Assembly (NCBI GenBank): GCA_017416705.1
Contig: JAFQBG010000007.1
Coordinates: 27,674 to 91,673, forward strand
From: Bacteroidaceae bacterium
Lineage (GTDB): Bacteria; Bacteroidota; Bacteroidia; Bacteroidales; Bacteroidaceae
Length of the DNA: 64,000 nt
Direction: 5' to 3'
The number at the start of each line of letters is the position of its first letter. Position 1 is the first letter of the stretch. Below are positions 19,217 to 27,551 of the stretch, piece after piece. The position numbers and the translations under genes were made by a program. The notes under the pieces are model-generated. The model ran no database searches and had not been told where the DNA came from. It worked only from the letters and a program-made list of their open reading frames with translations.

Positions 19217-19256
19217 AACAGCAAAATGGTTCTCCAAGGAGAACCATTTTGCTGTT
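19217..19256 (+). terminator. Terminator hairpin after sprA
   Basis: Perfect 19-nt inverted arms (19217-19235 and 19238-19256, core CAGCAAAATGGTTCTCC) with a 2-nt centre. No long T tract follows. The region 19257-19425 has nothing else recognisable. Confidence 0.75.
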
Positions 19257-19425
19257 ATAATCTATGCAGCCATCGTATATATATATCGTTGTGACGACAG
19301 GCCGCACTCCTTTGCATGAACAATTATTCTGCCGTTGTGAGCAACGCCTGTTTCGTGTAGCAGCAGCGGAAAAAACGGAGCAGCCCCCATATTCCCACTC
19401 GCCCGATGCCATGTTCACAGGATTT

Positions 19426-20262
19426 TTATTCCGCCGACCCTATACTGTCGTTTTCGAACCGTTCCTTGCTGCGCATTAAAAATTCGATATGTCGGCCTGC
19501 CTCGTCACGAAGACTTTTTAATGAGTCTATTGCTTGCAGAACAGTTGTGAGTTCAAGGACATCGGCTATGGCACGAGCATCCTCGCTGCGCAATCTGTAT
19601 TTATGCTTTGTCTTACCCGACAGCTCCACCGTTATGGGCATATCGGCAGTTGCTATGAACTGCATCAGCCCACCGTCCTGCATATAACGAAAATCGACCC
19701 GCTCGGTAGTCACTCCAAGATGTTTCGAGCTATATTTATTAAACGGGGTGTTACACTCGGCATACACATCGCCTGCGCTCACTCGCACACAGTCGTGCGA
19801 CAGAGCACGTCCTCGGTACACCGATGTCAGCAGCGCATTGCCATTCTCGTCAACCTGAGCACGCAGATAAGTATTACCTATATTATTTTTTATCGTCTGC
19901 GATGGAACGATATAATTGCCGACATCTTGGTAGCGTTTGTCTTTTTCCAGAACAAAGCCACCCAGCATGCTATCGCGTCGCTGCGTAAGCAACGCCAGCT
20001 CCTTGTCAAGAAAATCGACACTGCGTTGCTGTTCACCAAGCTCCACATTGCGCATCAGGCGCAAAGCCTCGCGACGAGCCTTAAACGCCTTCGGGTATGC
20101 AGTCTTAACACTATCGAGCAACAATTTCGCTTTATTGTAATCCTTGGCCTCGTAAGCAACCCCGGCTTGCGACACCAAATCGTGTGCTTTTTCCTCCATG
20201 GACACCCCACACGACAAGCACACCAATGCGGCAAACGCAGCAGATATAAAATTCCTCTTCAT
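19426..20262 (-). CDS. Lipoprotein with helical N-terminal region, unknown function
   Basis: 278 residues with a lipoprotein signal (LVCLSCG, lipid Cys near residue 18). Residues 25-60 form a TPR-like helix pair (DYNKAKLLLDSVKTAYPKAF), residues 60-100 a coiled coil, the middle is strand-rich, and the C-terminus (LQAIDSLKSLRDEAGRHIEF) is again helical. The design is common in Bacteroidales envelope lipoproteins of unknown role. Transcribed toward sprA, with a -7 box at 20305-20312 on its own strand. No homologous named family is recognised. Confidence 0.8.
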   Translation of the reverse strand: MKRNFISAAFAALVCLSCGVSMEEKAHDLVSQAGVAYEAKDYNKAKLLLDSVKTAYPKAFKARREALRLMRNVELGEQQRSVDFLDKELALLTQRRDSMLGGFVLEKDKRYQDVGNYIVPSQTIKNNIGNTYLRAQVDENGNALLTSVYRGRALSHDCVRVSAGDVYAECNTPFNKYSSKHLGVTTERVDFRYMQDGGLMQFIATADMPITVELSGKTKHKYRLRSEDARAIADVLELTTVLQAIDSLKSLRDEAGRHIEFLMRSKERFENDSIGSAE

Positions 20263-20304
20263 AATGAATATTAATTATATTTGATAAATATCGAATATAT
20301 TTTG

Positions 20305-20312
20305 CGAAGATA
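20305..20312 (-). promoter_or_regulatory. -7 promoter box for the minus-strand lipoprotein
   Basis: The plus strand reads CGAAGATA, i.e. TATCTTCG on the minus strand, 43 nt before the lipoprotein start at 20262. No convincing -33 TTG is seen. Confidence 0.4.
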
Positions 20313-20335
20313 CACAAATTACCGAAAAAAACATC

Positions 20336-20343
20336 TACATTTG
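20336..20343 (+). promoter_or_regulatory. -7 promoter box for the small membrane protein
   Basis: TACATTTG on the plus strand, 28 nt before the start at 20372, fits TAnnTTTG. The upstream element is not clear. Together with 20305-20312 it marks a short divergent promoter region. Confidence 0.4.
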
Positions 20344-20371
20344 AAAAGCAATACAAAAACGACAACAAATA

Positions 20372-20635
20372 ATGAAAAAAAGTTTTTTTATACTACTAAT
20401 GTCAATCATGCCGGCAACAGCCATGACACAGACAACCAATGAGACGTTTACTTTTGGCAATATATCGGCAATGATGATAGTAATGTTTTTCTTCGTACTC
20501 CTAATAATAGCCTTGCTCCTTATATTCCGCGACCTTATATGCTGGTACTTCAAAATAAACCAAGTAGTAAGGACACAAGAGGAGATAAAGGGCATTTTAA
20601 AAGAACTAAAAGAGAAAAACAGCAAAACAAAATAG
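20372..20635 (+). CDS. Small single-span membrane protein
   Basis: 87 residues. A cleavable-looking signal (ILLMSIMPATAMTQ, cut before Gln) is followed at residues 33-55 by one transmembrane helix (MMIVMFFFVLLIIALLLIF) and a charged C-terminal coil (RTQEEIKGILKELKEKNSK). In outline it would expose a short helical tail to the cytoplasm. The type is frequent in Bacteroidales genomes without known function. It stands alone between divergent and structured regulatory sequence, so no context clue is available. The start is supported by a -7 box 28 nt upstream. Confidence 0.65.
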   Translation: MKKSFFILLMSIMPATAMTQTTNETFTFGNISAMMIVMFFFVLLIIALLLIFRDLICWYFKINQVVRTQEEIKGILKELKEKNSKTK

Positions 20636-20804
20636 CCCACACATTTTGTTTGCAAAATTGTTCAATACAAATTATTAATGGAGTTTTTTTCATTGAACAT
20701 TGCGTATTTAAATATTTTTTAGCAATTTTGCATCGTACTTTTAGTACATACATTTTTATTGCTTACATTCTCACTCGAATTGCGACCTCGTATAAGAATC
20801 AGAG

Positions 20805-20911
20805 CAAAATCTACACAATGGGCGTTTGCGCATAGCGCAAACCTATCATATGTGTAGATGGTTGTCGCAAACCTGAGTGAGATATGAGACTGGTTTGCGC
20901 TTCTTTTTTTT
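20805..20911 (+). ncRNA. Candidate structured small RNA or leader with intrinsic terminator
   Basis: Seen: arm ATCTACACA (20809-20817) pairs with TGTGTAGAT (20851-20859); inside lies hairpin GTTTGCGC-ATA-GCGCAAAC (20824-20842); then CGCAAACC (20866-20873) pairs with GGTTTGCG (20892-20899) and is followed by a T run (20901-20911), the form of an intrinsic terminator. The left arm motif ATCTACAC recurs at 20978-20985, just before the start codon at 20990, so the 20851-20859 strand could pair with either. The GCAAAC/GTTTGC motif appears four times, giving alternative folds. The flanks 20636-20804 and 20912-20989 have no gene. Class of RNA unknown; whether it is a free RNA or attenuator is inference. 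Confidence 0.55.
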
Positions 20912-20989
20912 ATAAATCAGCGTATTCCGTCTCATAATTAAGGCTAAAACTAACTTAATTATTATATCACTCACTAAATCTACACTATT

Positions 20990-21757
20990 ATGAAAAAAGT
21001 ATTAATGTATGTTGCAACGGCATTGTTGCTAACATCGTGCGCCTCAATCATCAGTGGCAGCAAAGCAAAAGTCACTTTGAAAAGCAACTACGTCACATCG
21101 CCTGTAAATCTAAGGTACGATGACAAAGTAGAAACAGACGTATTCCTTCCCTACACAATTAAGGTAAAAAGAGGTTTCAAACCAACCGAAGTTTATGCAT
21201 CGGCAGAAGGATATGAAGATGCAAAAGTTACTATCGACAAGAAGTTCAACACCACATCTGTTTGGAACATCCTTGCAGGTGGAATACCCGGATTTGCCAT
21301 TGACGCTGCAACAGGTGCAATGATGAAACCAAAGGAAAAAGAATACGAAATTCCATTTATAGGAATAAAAGAATATACAGAAGTACCCAAGACAAGAAAA
21401 CAAGAGCCCGAGCGAGTTAGCAGAGAGCATGCAGGTGCTACAAGCATGGAGAAAACCATCGTGCGCTGGTACTTCGACTCCGACCCACAAGGAGCAAGAA
21501 TATTCTGGCGTGTAATATCTTCTGTTCCCGAGGAGGTAAAAAACACCAACGAATTATGGTTAGGCAGTACCCCATTTGAAGAAACACGCTCGTTCAACAT
21601 CGTTGGATTGACAGAAGAAAATGCTCAGGACGTACAAATTGAGATTAAGATAAAACGTAAAGGATACATGGACCAAACAAAGCGTTTCAATGTACGTCAA
21701 GCCTTAGACCAACAAGAGATAAGCAGTTTCTTCGAGTTAGTAAAAGACGCTGAATAA
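20990..21757 (+). CDS. Lipoprotein with PEGA-like N-terminus and shared C-terminal domain
   Basis: 255 residues; lipobox LLTSCAS (Cys17). Residues 20-80 resemble a PEGA-like beta domain (KAKVTLKSNYVTSPVNL), then a short hydrophobic segment (WNILAGGIPGFAIDAATGA) that may contact membrane, then a C-terminal domain of about 110 residues starting near TIVRWYFDSDPQGARIFWRV and ending DQQEISSFFELVKD. That domain is almost identical to the C-terminus of the next gene, while the N-termini differ. The gene follows the structured RNA region and lies 16 nt before its partner, so both are likely co-transcribed. Function unknown. Confidence 0.8.
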   Translation: MKKVLMYVATALLLTSCASIISGSKAKVTLKSNYVTSPVNLRYDDKVETDVFLPYTIKVKRGFKPTEVYASAEGYEDAKVTIDKKFNTTSVWNILAGGIPGFAIDAATGAMMKPKEKEYEIPFIGIKEYTEVPKTRKQEPERVSREHAGATSMEKTIVRWYFDSDPQGARIFWRVISSVPEEVKNTNELWLGSTPFEETRSFNIVGLTEENAQDVQIEIKIKRKGYMDQTKRFNVRQALDQQEISSFFELVKDAE

Positions 21758-21773
21758 TTTTATAAATATTATT

Positions 21774-22592
21774 ATGAAAACAGAAAATATGAAAAGAATA
21801 GTATTTATCGCCTTCGTACTTTTTATTTCTACATTTACAAATAAAGTATATTCACAAAAGGCTATAATACTCGAAAAGGAATATGCTAAGATTTCTTTAC
21901 AGAGTAACCCCAGTGGAGCAAAAGTCTATCATAATGGGAAACTGATATGTACTTCCACCCCCGCAACAGTGGAAATACCATATAACGGTAAAATCTTGCC
22001 CGGAAAAAAGAGTAAGTGGAACGAAAGAAAAAGACGTTCCGAAGAGGCAAGTGCCATTACTCTTACATTTGTCAAGGATGGCTATATCAGTAGCGAAGAG
22101 ACCATTACCCCTGACATAACACAAGTTAAGAAATCGGAATACGATTTCGAATGGCCAAGCACTGTAATACACGAACTGATACCCTATCAGGATAGTTCCG
22201 ATCCAACAATTCCAGTTGGCGAATCCAAAAAAAGAGTATCCCGAGAGAACCCCGGCCAAACATCGCTCGAAAGAACCATCGTACGTTGGTACTTCGACTC
22301 TGCACCGCAAGGGGCACGCATATTCTGGCGAGTAATTTCCAGCGTACCCGAGGAGGTAAAAAACACCAACGAGCTATGGTTGGGCAGCACCCCCTACGAA
22401 GAGACACGTTCTTTCAACATCCAAGGACTCACCTATGAGAATTCGCGCGATGTACAGATAGAAATAAAAGTAAAACGCAAAGGCTACATGGACCAAAACA
22501 AAAGGTTCAATGTAAGACAAGCTATCGACCAACAAGAAATCAGCAGTTTCTTCGACCTTATAAAAGAAGATGTAGAGGAAGAGGCTGAATAA
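21774..22592 (+). CDS. Secreted PEGA-domain protein sharing the neighbour's C-terminal domain
   Basis: 272 residues from ATG 21774 (ATG 21789 is an alternative). Signal peptide cut before Gln (NKVYSQ), so it is soluble or surface-bound rather than lipid-anchored. Residues 35-70 form a clear PEGA domain (AKISLQSNPSGAKVYHNGK), and residues 155-270 are the same domain as in the preceding lipoprotein (TIVRWYFDSAPQGARIFWRV, ELWLGSTPYEETRSFN, VKRKGYMDQNKRFNVRQAI). PEGA domains are surface-located beta folds in other bacteria. The shared domain suggests that the two proteins bind the same partner. Followed by a strong terminator. Confidence 0.8.
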   Translation: MKTENMKRIVFIAFVLFISTFTNKVYSQKAIILEKEYAKISLQSNPSGAKVYHNGKLICTSTPATVEIPYNGKILPGKKSKWNERKRRSEEASAITLTFVKDGYISSEETITPDITQVKKSEYDFEWPSTVIHELIPYQDSSDPTIPVGESKKRVSRENPGQTSLERTIVRWYFDSAPQGARIFWRVISSVPEEVKNTNELWLGSTPYEETRSFNIQGLTYENSRDVQIEIKVKRKGYMDQNKRFNVRQAIDQQEISSFFDLIKEDVEEEAE

Positions 22593-22612
22593 TTTTTTAC
22601 AATCTTTTTTCG

Positions 22613-22654
22613 ACATAGCCTGCACCCAAATTGGGCGCAGGCTATGTTTTTTTT
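22613..22654 (+). terminator. Terminator of the paired secreted-protein genes
   Basis: Arms ACATAGCCTGC (22613-22623) and GCAGGCTATGT (22637-22647) followed by an uninterrupted T run to 22654. Confidence 0.9.
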
Positions 22655-22739
22655 GGGCAAAATACCACTTGTCTGTATATATTCATAAACAACAATCCCC
22701 CATACAGCCATAAAAAACAGATAAAACGATAAATATAGC

Positions 22740-22771
22740 TTTGGATATAACCCCATTTTTCTGTATCTTCG
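22740..22771 (+). promoter_or_regulatory. Promoter of cca
   Basis: TTTG at 22740-22743, a 20-nt spacer and TATCTTCG at 22764-22771; the start codon is 22 nt further on. The match to the Bacteroidota consensus is very good. Confidence 0.75.
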
Positions 22772-22792
22772 CACAGCAAAAACAAAAAAAGA

Positions 22793-24220
22793 ATGTACAA
22801 GCCAAGCCAAGACGAACTTTGCAAATTGCTCGATACCCCGATATTTCGCAAGATATCGGAAACAGCCGACGAACTGAACATGGAGTGTTATGTCGTAGGT
22901 GGTTATGTTCGTGATATTTTTCTTGAACGTCCATCTACCGATATAGATGTCGTGGTGGTGGGCAAAGGCATTGAGATGGCGCGTGCATTCGCCAAGAAAC
23001 TGGGCAAAGGGGCTCACATTGCCGTTTATGCCAATTTTGGTACAGCGCAGGTAAAATACAAAGAACACGAAATAGAATTTGTGGGCGCACGCAAGGAGTC
23101 ATACACCCACGACTCGCGCAACCCCATAGTGGAGGATGGCACATTGGAGGACGACCAGAACAGGCGCGATTTCACCATAAACGCAATGGCAATATGCCTG
23201 AACAGCAACCGTTTTGGCGAACTTATAGACCCGTTCGACGGCATGCTCGACCTTGAAGACCGCATAATACGCACACCGCTCGAACCGGGAATAACATTCA
23301 GCGACGACCCCCTGCGCATGATGCGATGTATTCGTTTTGCCACCCAACTGAATTTCTACATCGAGGACGAAACATTCGATGCGCTTCAAAGCAACAAAGA
23401 ACGCATAAAAATAATTTCAAGGGAACGCATAAACGACGAACTGAACAAGATAATGCTCTCGCCCATACCCTCAAAAGGGTTCATCGAGTTAGACCGTTGC
23501 GGCCTGCTCGAAATCATACTCCCGCAACTGACAGCCATGCAGGGCGTGGAAGTCAAAAACGGCTACGGACACAAGGAAATGTTCTACCACACCTTGGAAG
23601 TGCTCGACAACGTAGCAAAAAAGAGCGACGACCTATGGTTGCGATGGGCCGCCCTGCTGCACGACATAGGCAAGCCACGCACCAAGCGATGGGACCCGGT
23701 GCAAAAATGGACATTCCACAACCACAACGTAGTGGGCGAGAAAATGGTCACCCGCATGTTCAAAGAGTACAAAATGCCACAGAACGAAAAAATGCGTTAT
23801 GTAGCCAAGTTAGTAGGCATGCACATGCGCCCCATAGTCATAGCCGACAACGAAGTCACCGACTCGGCAGTGCGTCGTCTGCTATTCGACGCCGGCGACG
23901 ACATAGACGACCTGATGACATTATGCGAGGCCGATATAACATCGAAGAACGAAGTACGAAAAAAACACTTCCTTAACAATTTCCGCACAGTACGCATCAA
24001 GCTAAAAGACCTTGAAGAACGCGACCGCATACGCAATTTCCAGCCACCTGTCGATGGCAAAGAGATAATGCAGATGTTCAATCTGCCACCCTGCGACACC
24101 GTAGGCAAACTGAAAAGCTATGTAAAAGACGCCATACTCGACGGAATCATCCCCAACGAGTACGACGCCGCAATAGCCTACATAAAAGAACGTGCAAAGT
24201 CCATGGGGCTGACAAACTAA
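22793..24220 (+). CDS. cca: CCA-adding tRNA nucleotidyltransferase with HD domain
   Basis: 475 residues. The N-terminal class II nucleotidyltransferase domain has GGYVRDIFL (residues 32-40) and the metal-binding pair STDIDVVVV; next come RRDFTINAMA and the neck helices with LRMMRCIRFA, all hallmarks of tRNA nucleotidyl transferases. Residues 240-400 contain an HD phosphohydrolase domain (LLHDIGKP, with FHNHNVVGEKM). The enzyme adds CCA to tRNA 3' ends in the cytoplasm. All three tRNAs in this window lack an encoded CCA, so the activity is needed. The HD part may add phosphatase or phosphodiesterase activity, as in some relatives. Start ATG agrees with the promoter. Confidence 0.96.
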   Translation: MYKPSQDELCKLLDTPIFRKISETADELNMECYVVGGYVRDIFLERPSTDIDVVVVGKGIEMARAFAKKLGKGAHIAVYANFGTAQVKYKEHEIEFVGARKESYTHDSRNPIVEDGTLEDDQNRRDFTINAMAICLNSNRFGELIDPFDGMLDLEDRIIRTPLEPGITFSDDPLRMMRCIRFATQLNFYIEDETFDALQSNKERIKIISRERINDELNKIMLSPIPSKGFIELDRCGLLEIILPQLTAMQGVEVKNGYGHKEMFYHTLEVLDNVAKKSDDLWLRWAALLHDIGKPRTKRWDPVQKWTFHNHNVVGEKMVTRMFKEYKMPQNEKMRYVAKLVGMHMRPIVIADNEVTDSAVRRLLFDAGDDIDDLMTLCEADITSKNEVRKKHFLNNFRTVRIKLKDLEERDRIRNFQPPVDGKEIMQMFNLPPCDTVGKLKSYVKDAILDGIIPNEYDAAIAYIKERAKSMGLTN

Positions 24221-24275
24221 AAAATCATCAACGACAAAAAAGAGTGTTTGCAACCAAGTTGCACCCAAGAAAGAG

Positions 24276-24283
24276 TACCTTTG
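24276..24283 (+). promoter_or_regulatory. -7 promoter box of the TolC-like gene
   Basis: TACCTTTG at 24276-24283; transcription would begin near 24290, which rules out the in-frame TTG at 24248 as start and supports ATG 24317 or 24323. No well-spaced -33 TTG. Confidence 0.5.
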
Positions 24284-24316
24284 TGCCACATACACACATA
24301 TAAGGCAACAGTACAA

Positions 24317-25594
24317 ATGCACATGGTAAGAAAAATAATCACACTATGCCTTGCATCGTTAGTTACACTGACAGGCATTTCACAACAACTGACATACGAG
24401 CAATATATGCAACGCGTGCTAAACAACAACACCGCGCTCGTTGCACACAGCCTTGATATAGAGATAGCGCAGGCGCATGTAAAAAGTTCCAAGATACATG
24501 GCGACCCCACCCTGTCGCTGGAATATGGCAACAACCAAGACTGGGACAAGGATTTGGGACAAAGCATAGCAGCCCAGCTAAGTCGCACGTTCACATTCGG
24601 AGTGCGCAAATCGGGCATACGTCTTGCCCAGAAGGAATTACAGGCAACAACAGCGGTATTCAACGACTTTTTAAGAAATTTTCAGGCCGAAGCCACAATA
24701 GCCTACCTTGAACACCTGCGTGCAAAATCGCTGTGGACAACCGCAGTAAAACGTCAGAAATATATGAGACAGCTTGCCCACAACGACAGTATTCGTTTCC
24801 AACGTGGCGACATCGCAAAAAGCGTGTGGATAGAATCGCGCCTTGCGGCAGGACTGACACACAACGAGCGTCTTGAACGCGAAGCGCAGCTAAACAACAC
24901 CGCAATTGTATTGGGCTACTACATGGGCGACATGCAAAATGCAGATAGCATAAAAGCAACCGGTAATCTGCAAGAGACAGCAATAGAACTTGCCCCACTC
25001 GATTACTACATAGAGCAAGCCATGGCAAACCGCGCCGACCTTAATGCAGCCATAAGCAATGTGGATATAGCCAAGGCACGACAAAAACTCAACAGTGCGC
25101 GACGTCGCATCGACATACAGCTATCCATAGGAGCAGAATATAACAAAAGCAACCCTTCGTTCACAAAATTAAAGATAGGAGCAGCCGTTCCACTGAAATT
25201 TTCCAATTTAAACAATGGCGCACGCGCCATGGACATGGCAAGCGTCGAACAAGCACAGAAACAGCTCACCGACACGCGACTGGGCATCCACAGCGAGGTG
25301 ATGCAAGCCTATAACAACTGCCGCATAGCCGACAGACAAGCCGCCACGTTCACACGCGACATGCTGCAAGAGACAGCCCGCCTGCTCGAGAGCAAACGCG
25401 AAGCCTACCGACAAGGCGAAATATCATTTGTAGAATATATAGAAACCGAACGCAGCGACAACATGCTGCAAGAGGAATATATAAATGCGCTGTTTAACAG
25501 TGCGGCAAGCAGGGTGAGGTTGCTGCAAAGCATAGGGCTGAACACCGAAGAGAATACAACGGCTATTCCCTACACTCGTCACACACGCCCTTGA
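24317..25594 (+). CDS. TolC-family outer-membrane efflux protein
   Basis: About 425 residues from ATG 24317 (ATG 24323 is an equal alternative). Signal peptide cut before Gln (LTGISQQ). The body has the long alpha-helical hairpins of outer-membrane efflux proteins, with the two internal repeats typical of the family (QAHVKSSKIHGDPTLSLEYG early, AKARQKLNSARRRIDIQLSI late) and the late REAYRQGEISFVEYIETERS motif, as in CusC/TolC-like proteins. It would form a trimeric channel crossing the outer membrane and periplasm. No membrane-fusion or RND/ABC partner gene lies beside it. Its 3' end overlaps the convergent Fur-family gene by 32 nt. Confidence 0.9.
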   Translation: MHMVRKIITLCLASLVTLTGISQQLTYEQYMQRVLNNNTALVAHSLDIEIAQAHVKSSKIHGDPTLSLEYGNNQDWDKDLGQSIAAQLSRTFTFGVRKSGIRLAQKELQATTAVFNDFLRNFQAEATIAYLEHLRAKSLWTTAVKRQKYMRQLAHNDSIRFQRGDIAKSVWIESRLAAGLTHNERLEREAQLNNTAIVLGYYMGDMQNADSIKATGNLQETAIELAPLDYYIEQAMANRADLNAAISNVDIAKARQKLNSARRRIDIQLSIGAEYNKSNPSFTKLKIGAAVPLKFSNLNNGARAMDMASVEQAQKQLTDTRLGIHSEVMQAYNNCRIADRQAATFTRDMLQETARLLESKREAYRQGEISFVEYIETERSDNMLQEEYINALFNSAASRVRLLQSIGLNTEENTTAIPYTRHTRP

Positions 25595-25979
25595 CCATAT
25601 AATTAACCGAAGTCATTGTGAACCCATCGGGCAATTCTATGATGGGCACTTGGGTGTTTCGCAAGCAAAAAGTACGCTGGCATTTTTCGCAATAGAAATG
25701 GGTGTGCATGTCGCCCACATTGCACTCCTCGTCATTGTCGCAAAGTTCGTATTTCAATGAACCGCTGCCATCCTCGAAACAGTGCACCAATCTATGTTCA
25801 AGAAAAATATTCAATGCACGGAATATTGTCGATTTGGGAGCAGTGTCCAACACCGTCTCTATGTCGGCAAGCGACAACGGCGATGTGGCCTCGGCAAGTA
25901 CCTGCGCCACCAACAAGCGCACTGCGGTGGGACGTATTCCTTTGCTATCCAATCGTTTGACAATATCGTTCATGTTCAT
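25563..25979 (-). CDS. Fur-family metalloregulator, short form
   Basis: 138 residues. Winged-helix N-terminal half (RPTAVRLLVAQVLAEA, PLSLADIETVL, STIFRALNIFLEHRLV) and C-terminal metal region with HTHFYCEKC and, near the end, CDEC: two CXXC pairs that bind the structural zinc of Fur/Zur/PerR proteins. It is closest in look to Zur-like proteins of Bacteroidota, but the metal cannot be decided by eye. Transcribed convergently with the TolC-like gene, sharing 32 nt of antisense 3' end, so the two may affect each other's messages. A second Fur-family gene is at 28869-29357. Confidence 0.9.
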   Translation of the reverse strand: MNMNDIVKRLDSKGIRPTAVRLLVAQVLAEATSPLSLADIETVLDTAPKSTIFRALNIFLEHRLVHCFEDGSGSLKYELCDNDEECNVGDMHTHFYCEKCQRTFCLRNTQVPIIELPDGFTMTSVNYMVKGVCDECRE

Positions 25980-26057
25980 TGCATATAACCATTAAGGAAT
26001 TGTTGCACTTGCAAAAAAAGACTGTGAAACGCTTTAAAATAAAAAAGCACATTTATG

Positions 26058-26129
26058 TACCCTTGACGAGAATCGAACTCGTATCTCAGCTTTAGGAGAG
26101 CCGCATTCTATCCATTGAACTACAAGGGC
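26058..26129 (-). tRNA. tRNA-Arg (anticodon CCU)
   Basis: On the minus strand the 72-nt sequence folds into acceptor GCCCTTG/CAAGGGT (one G-T pair), D arm GTTC...GAAT, anticodon stem CGGCT/AGCTG with loop CTCCTAA (anticodon CCT), and T arm ACGAG-TTCGATT-CTCGT. CCA is not encoded. Confidence 0.95.
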
Positions 26130-26162
26130 AGAAAATTTGACAGCCGCCAAATATTTCGTCCG

Positions 26163-26170
26163 CGAAGATA
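26163..26170 (-). promoter_or_regulatory. -7 promoter box of tRNA-Arg
   Basis: TATCTTCG on the minus strand, 33 nt before the tRNA 5' end. The -33 element is not clear. Confidence 0.45.
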
Positions 26171-26495
26171 CACATTCTTTTATAAATTCCGAAATTTTGC
26201 AAGGATTTTAGGAACTGTTTAAATTTATATCGCCAAGTTTTTTATAGAGCATAAAGAAACAGCCATTCTTGGATATAAAAAACGGCAAAGCAAACGATAT
26301 GGCTTCAAGTAAGAAAATATTTTTAAAATTTAAACCATTTTTTAAGACGCAGTTTAAGTTTATGCACAACGCCGTATTACGCAGGCATAAAAAAGCCTAA
26401 AACAGCAACTAAAATGTTATAAACGTTTAAAAAGCCATGAACAAAACCCCGAGGCATCGACAAAAGTATTATATTAGCGGCACAAAAATTACATT
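26171..26495. other. AT-rich intergenic stretch
   Basis: About 325 nt without a convincing gene between tRNA-Arg and the TPR protein. The only possible signal is TATATTAG at 26470-26477, close to the -7 consensus and 19 nt before the next start. No repeat, hairpin with T run or RNA gene was recognised. Confidence 0.6.
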
Positions 26496-27314
26496 ATGAG
26501 AACCACCATACTACTAATATCACTGATACTGGGTATAAAACTATCGGCACAAAGCTATGAGGAGTTTTTCACATCGGGCACTGATGCCTTGCGCAACAAC
26601 GACTACCCGACAGCCATCGTGGAATTTCAGAAAGCCATAGCACAAGAGCCCAAATGCAAGACAAACGAATATGCTTACAGCAACTTGGCCTACGCACAAC
26701 AAGCAGTGGGCGAAACCGCCAATGCCATAGCATCGTACACAAGAGCACTGCAATATAACAAGCTGTCCACCACCATAATGGAGCAACGTGCAAAACTATA
26801 TATGCTGACAGATAGCACAGAAAAGGCACTTGCCGACTATAACAGCATATTGCAGATAGAACCACGCAACGCACATGCCATGTTCATTCGCGCATATATT
26901 TATGGCACCAAGGAAATGTACAACCAAGCATACAACGACTACAACACCCTGCTATCCATAGAGCCCGACAACAACAAGGCGCGGTTGGCTTTGGCGTTGT
27001 TATACCATAAAGGCGGCAGACTGAACGACTGCATCATGCTGCTGAACCTGCTAATAGATGCCGAGCCCCGGAATGCCGAATATTATTATGCTCGCAGCAA
27101 CGTAGAGCAACAAGAAAAACAGACCGAACTGGCCATAATGGACATAGAAAAAGCAATAGAACTTGCCCCCGAGAACGCACAGTACTATGTGGACTATGCG
27201 ACATTATTATCAGCCGACAACAAAAAAGCCAGAGCAAGACAAATGCTTGACAAGGCAGTCAAGTTGGGCTATAAAAAAAGCCTCCTGCACAATGAATATA
27301 AAAAAGTTCAATAG
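26496..27314 (+). CDS. Secreted tetratricopeptide-repeat protein
   Basis: 272 residues. Signal peptide cut before Gln (IKLSAQ). From residue 20 to the end, six to seven TPR units are visible, for example YPTAIVEFQKAIAQEPK, TANAIASYTRALQYNK, EKALADYNSILQIEPRNA, NQAYNDYNTLLSIEPDNN and LAIMDIEKAIELAPENA. It is thus a right-handed helical scaffold in the periplasm or at the surface that binds other proteins. It stands alone on its strand, with no partner nearby, and partner proteins cannot be named. Start ATG follows a weak -7-like box. Confidence 0.88.
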   Translation: MRTTILLISLILGIKLSAQSYEEFFTSGTDALRNNDYPTAIVEFQKAIAQEPKCKTNEYAYSNLAYAQQAVGETANAIASYTRALQYNKLSTTIMEQRAKLYMLTDSTEKALADYNSILQIEPRNAHAMFIRAYIYGTKEMYNQAYNDYNTLLSIEPDNNKARLALALLYHKGGRLNDCIMLLNLLIDAEPRNAEYYYARSNVEQQEKQTELAIMDIEKAIELAPENAQYYVDYATLLSADNKKARARQMLDKAVKLGYKKSLLHNEYKKVQ

Positions 27315-27448
27315 CATACGTTTGCAACGCGCACAACTATTTACACAAAATAATAACAACAGTCTTAACACAAAAAAATGCATAAAACATTTAAATTTAT
27401 TCTATCCCATTGATTTTTATCAAAATAATCTGATTTTTTAGCTCCATT

Positions 27449-27481
27449 TTGATGTATTTGCCAAATTTATCACTATATTTG
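27449..27481 (+). promoter_or_regulatory. Promoter of the AraC-type regulator
   Basis: TTG at 27449-27451 (within TTTTG), 22 nt, then a perfect TATATTTG at 27474-27481, about 70 nt before the ATG. A second possible pair (TTG 27511-27513, 19 nt, TAACATTG 27533-27540) lies closer to the gene. Confidence 0.5.
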
Positions 27482-27551
27482 ATGTAGATAACAAGACAAG
27501 CAATCATTTTTTGTTTGTACTTTTTATTTTGGTAACATTGGAAAACAAGCT

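Noticed and set aside
19217-19256. Small RNA after sprA
   Set aside because: Simple terminator-like inverted repeat with no promoter in front.
24248-24316. Earlier start for the TolC-like gene
   Set aside because: It would begin upstream of the -7 box at 24276-24283 and place residues before the signal peptide.
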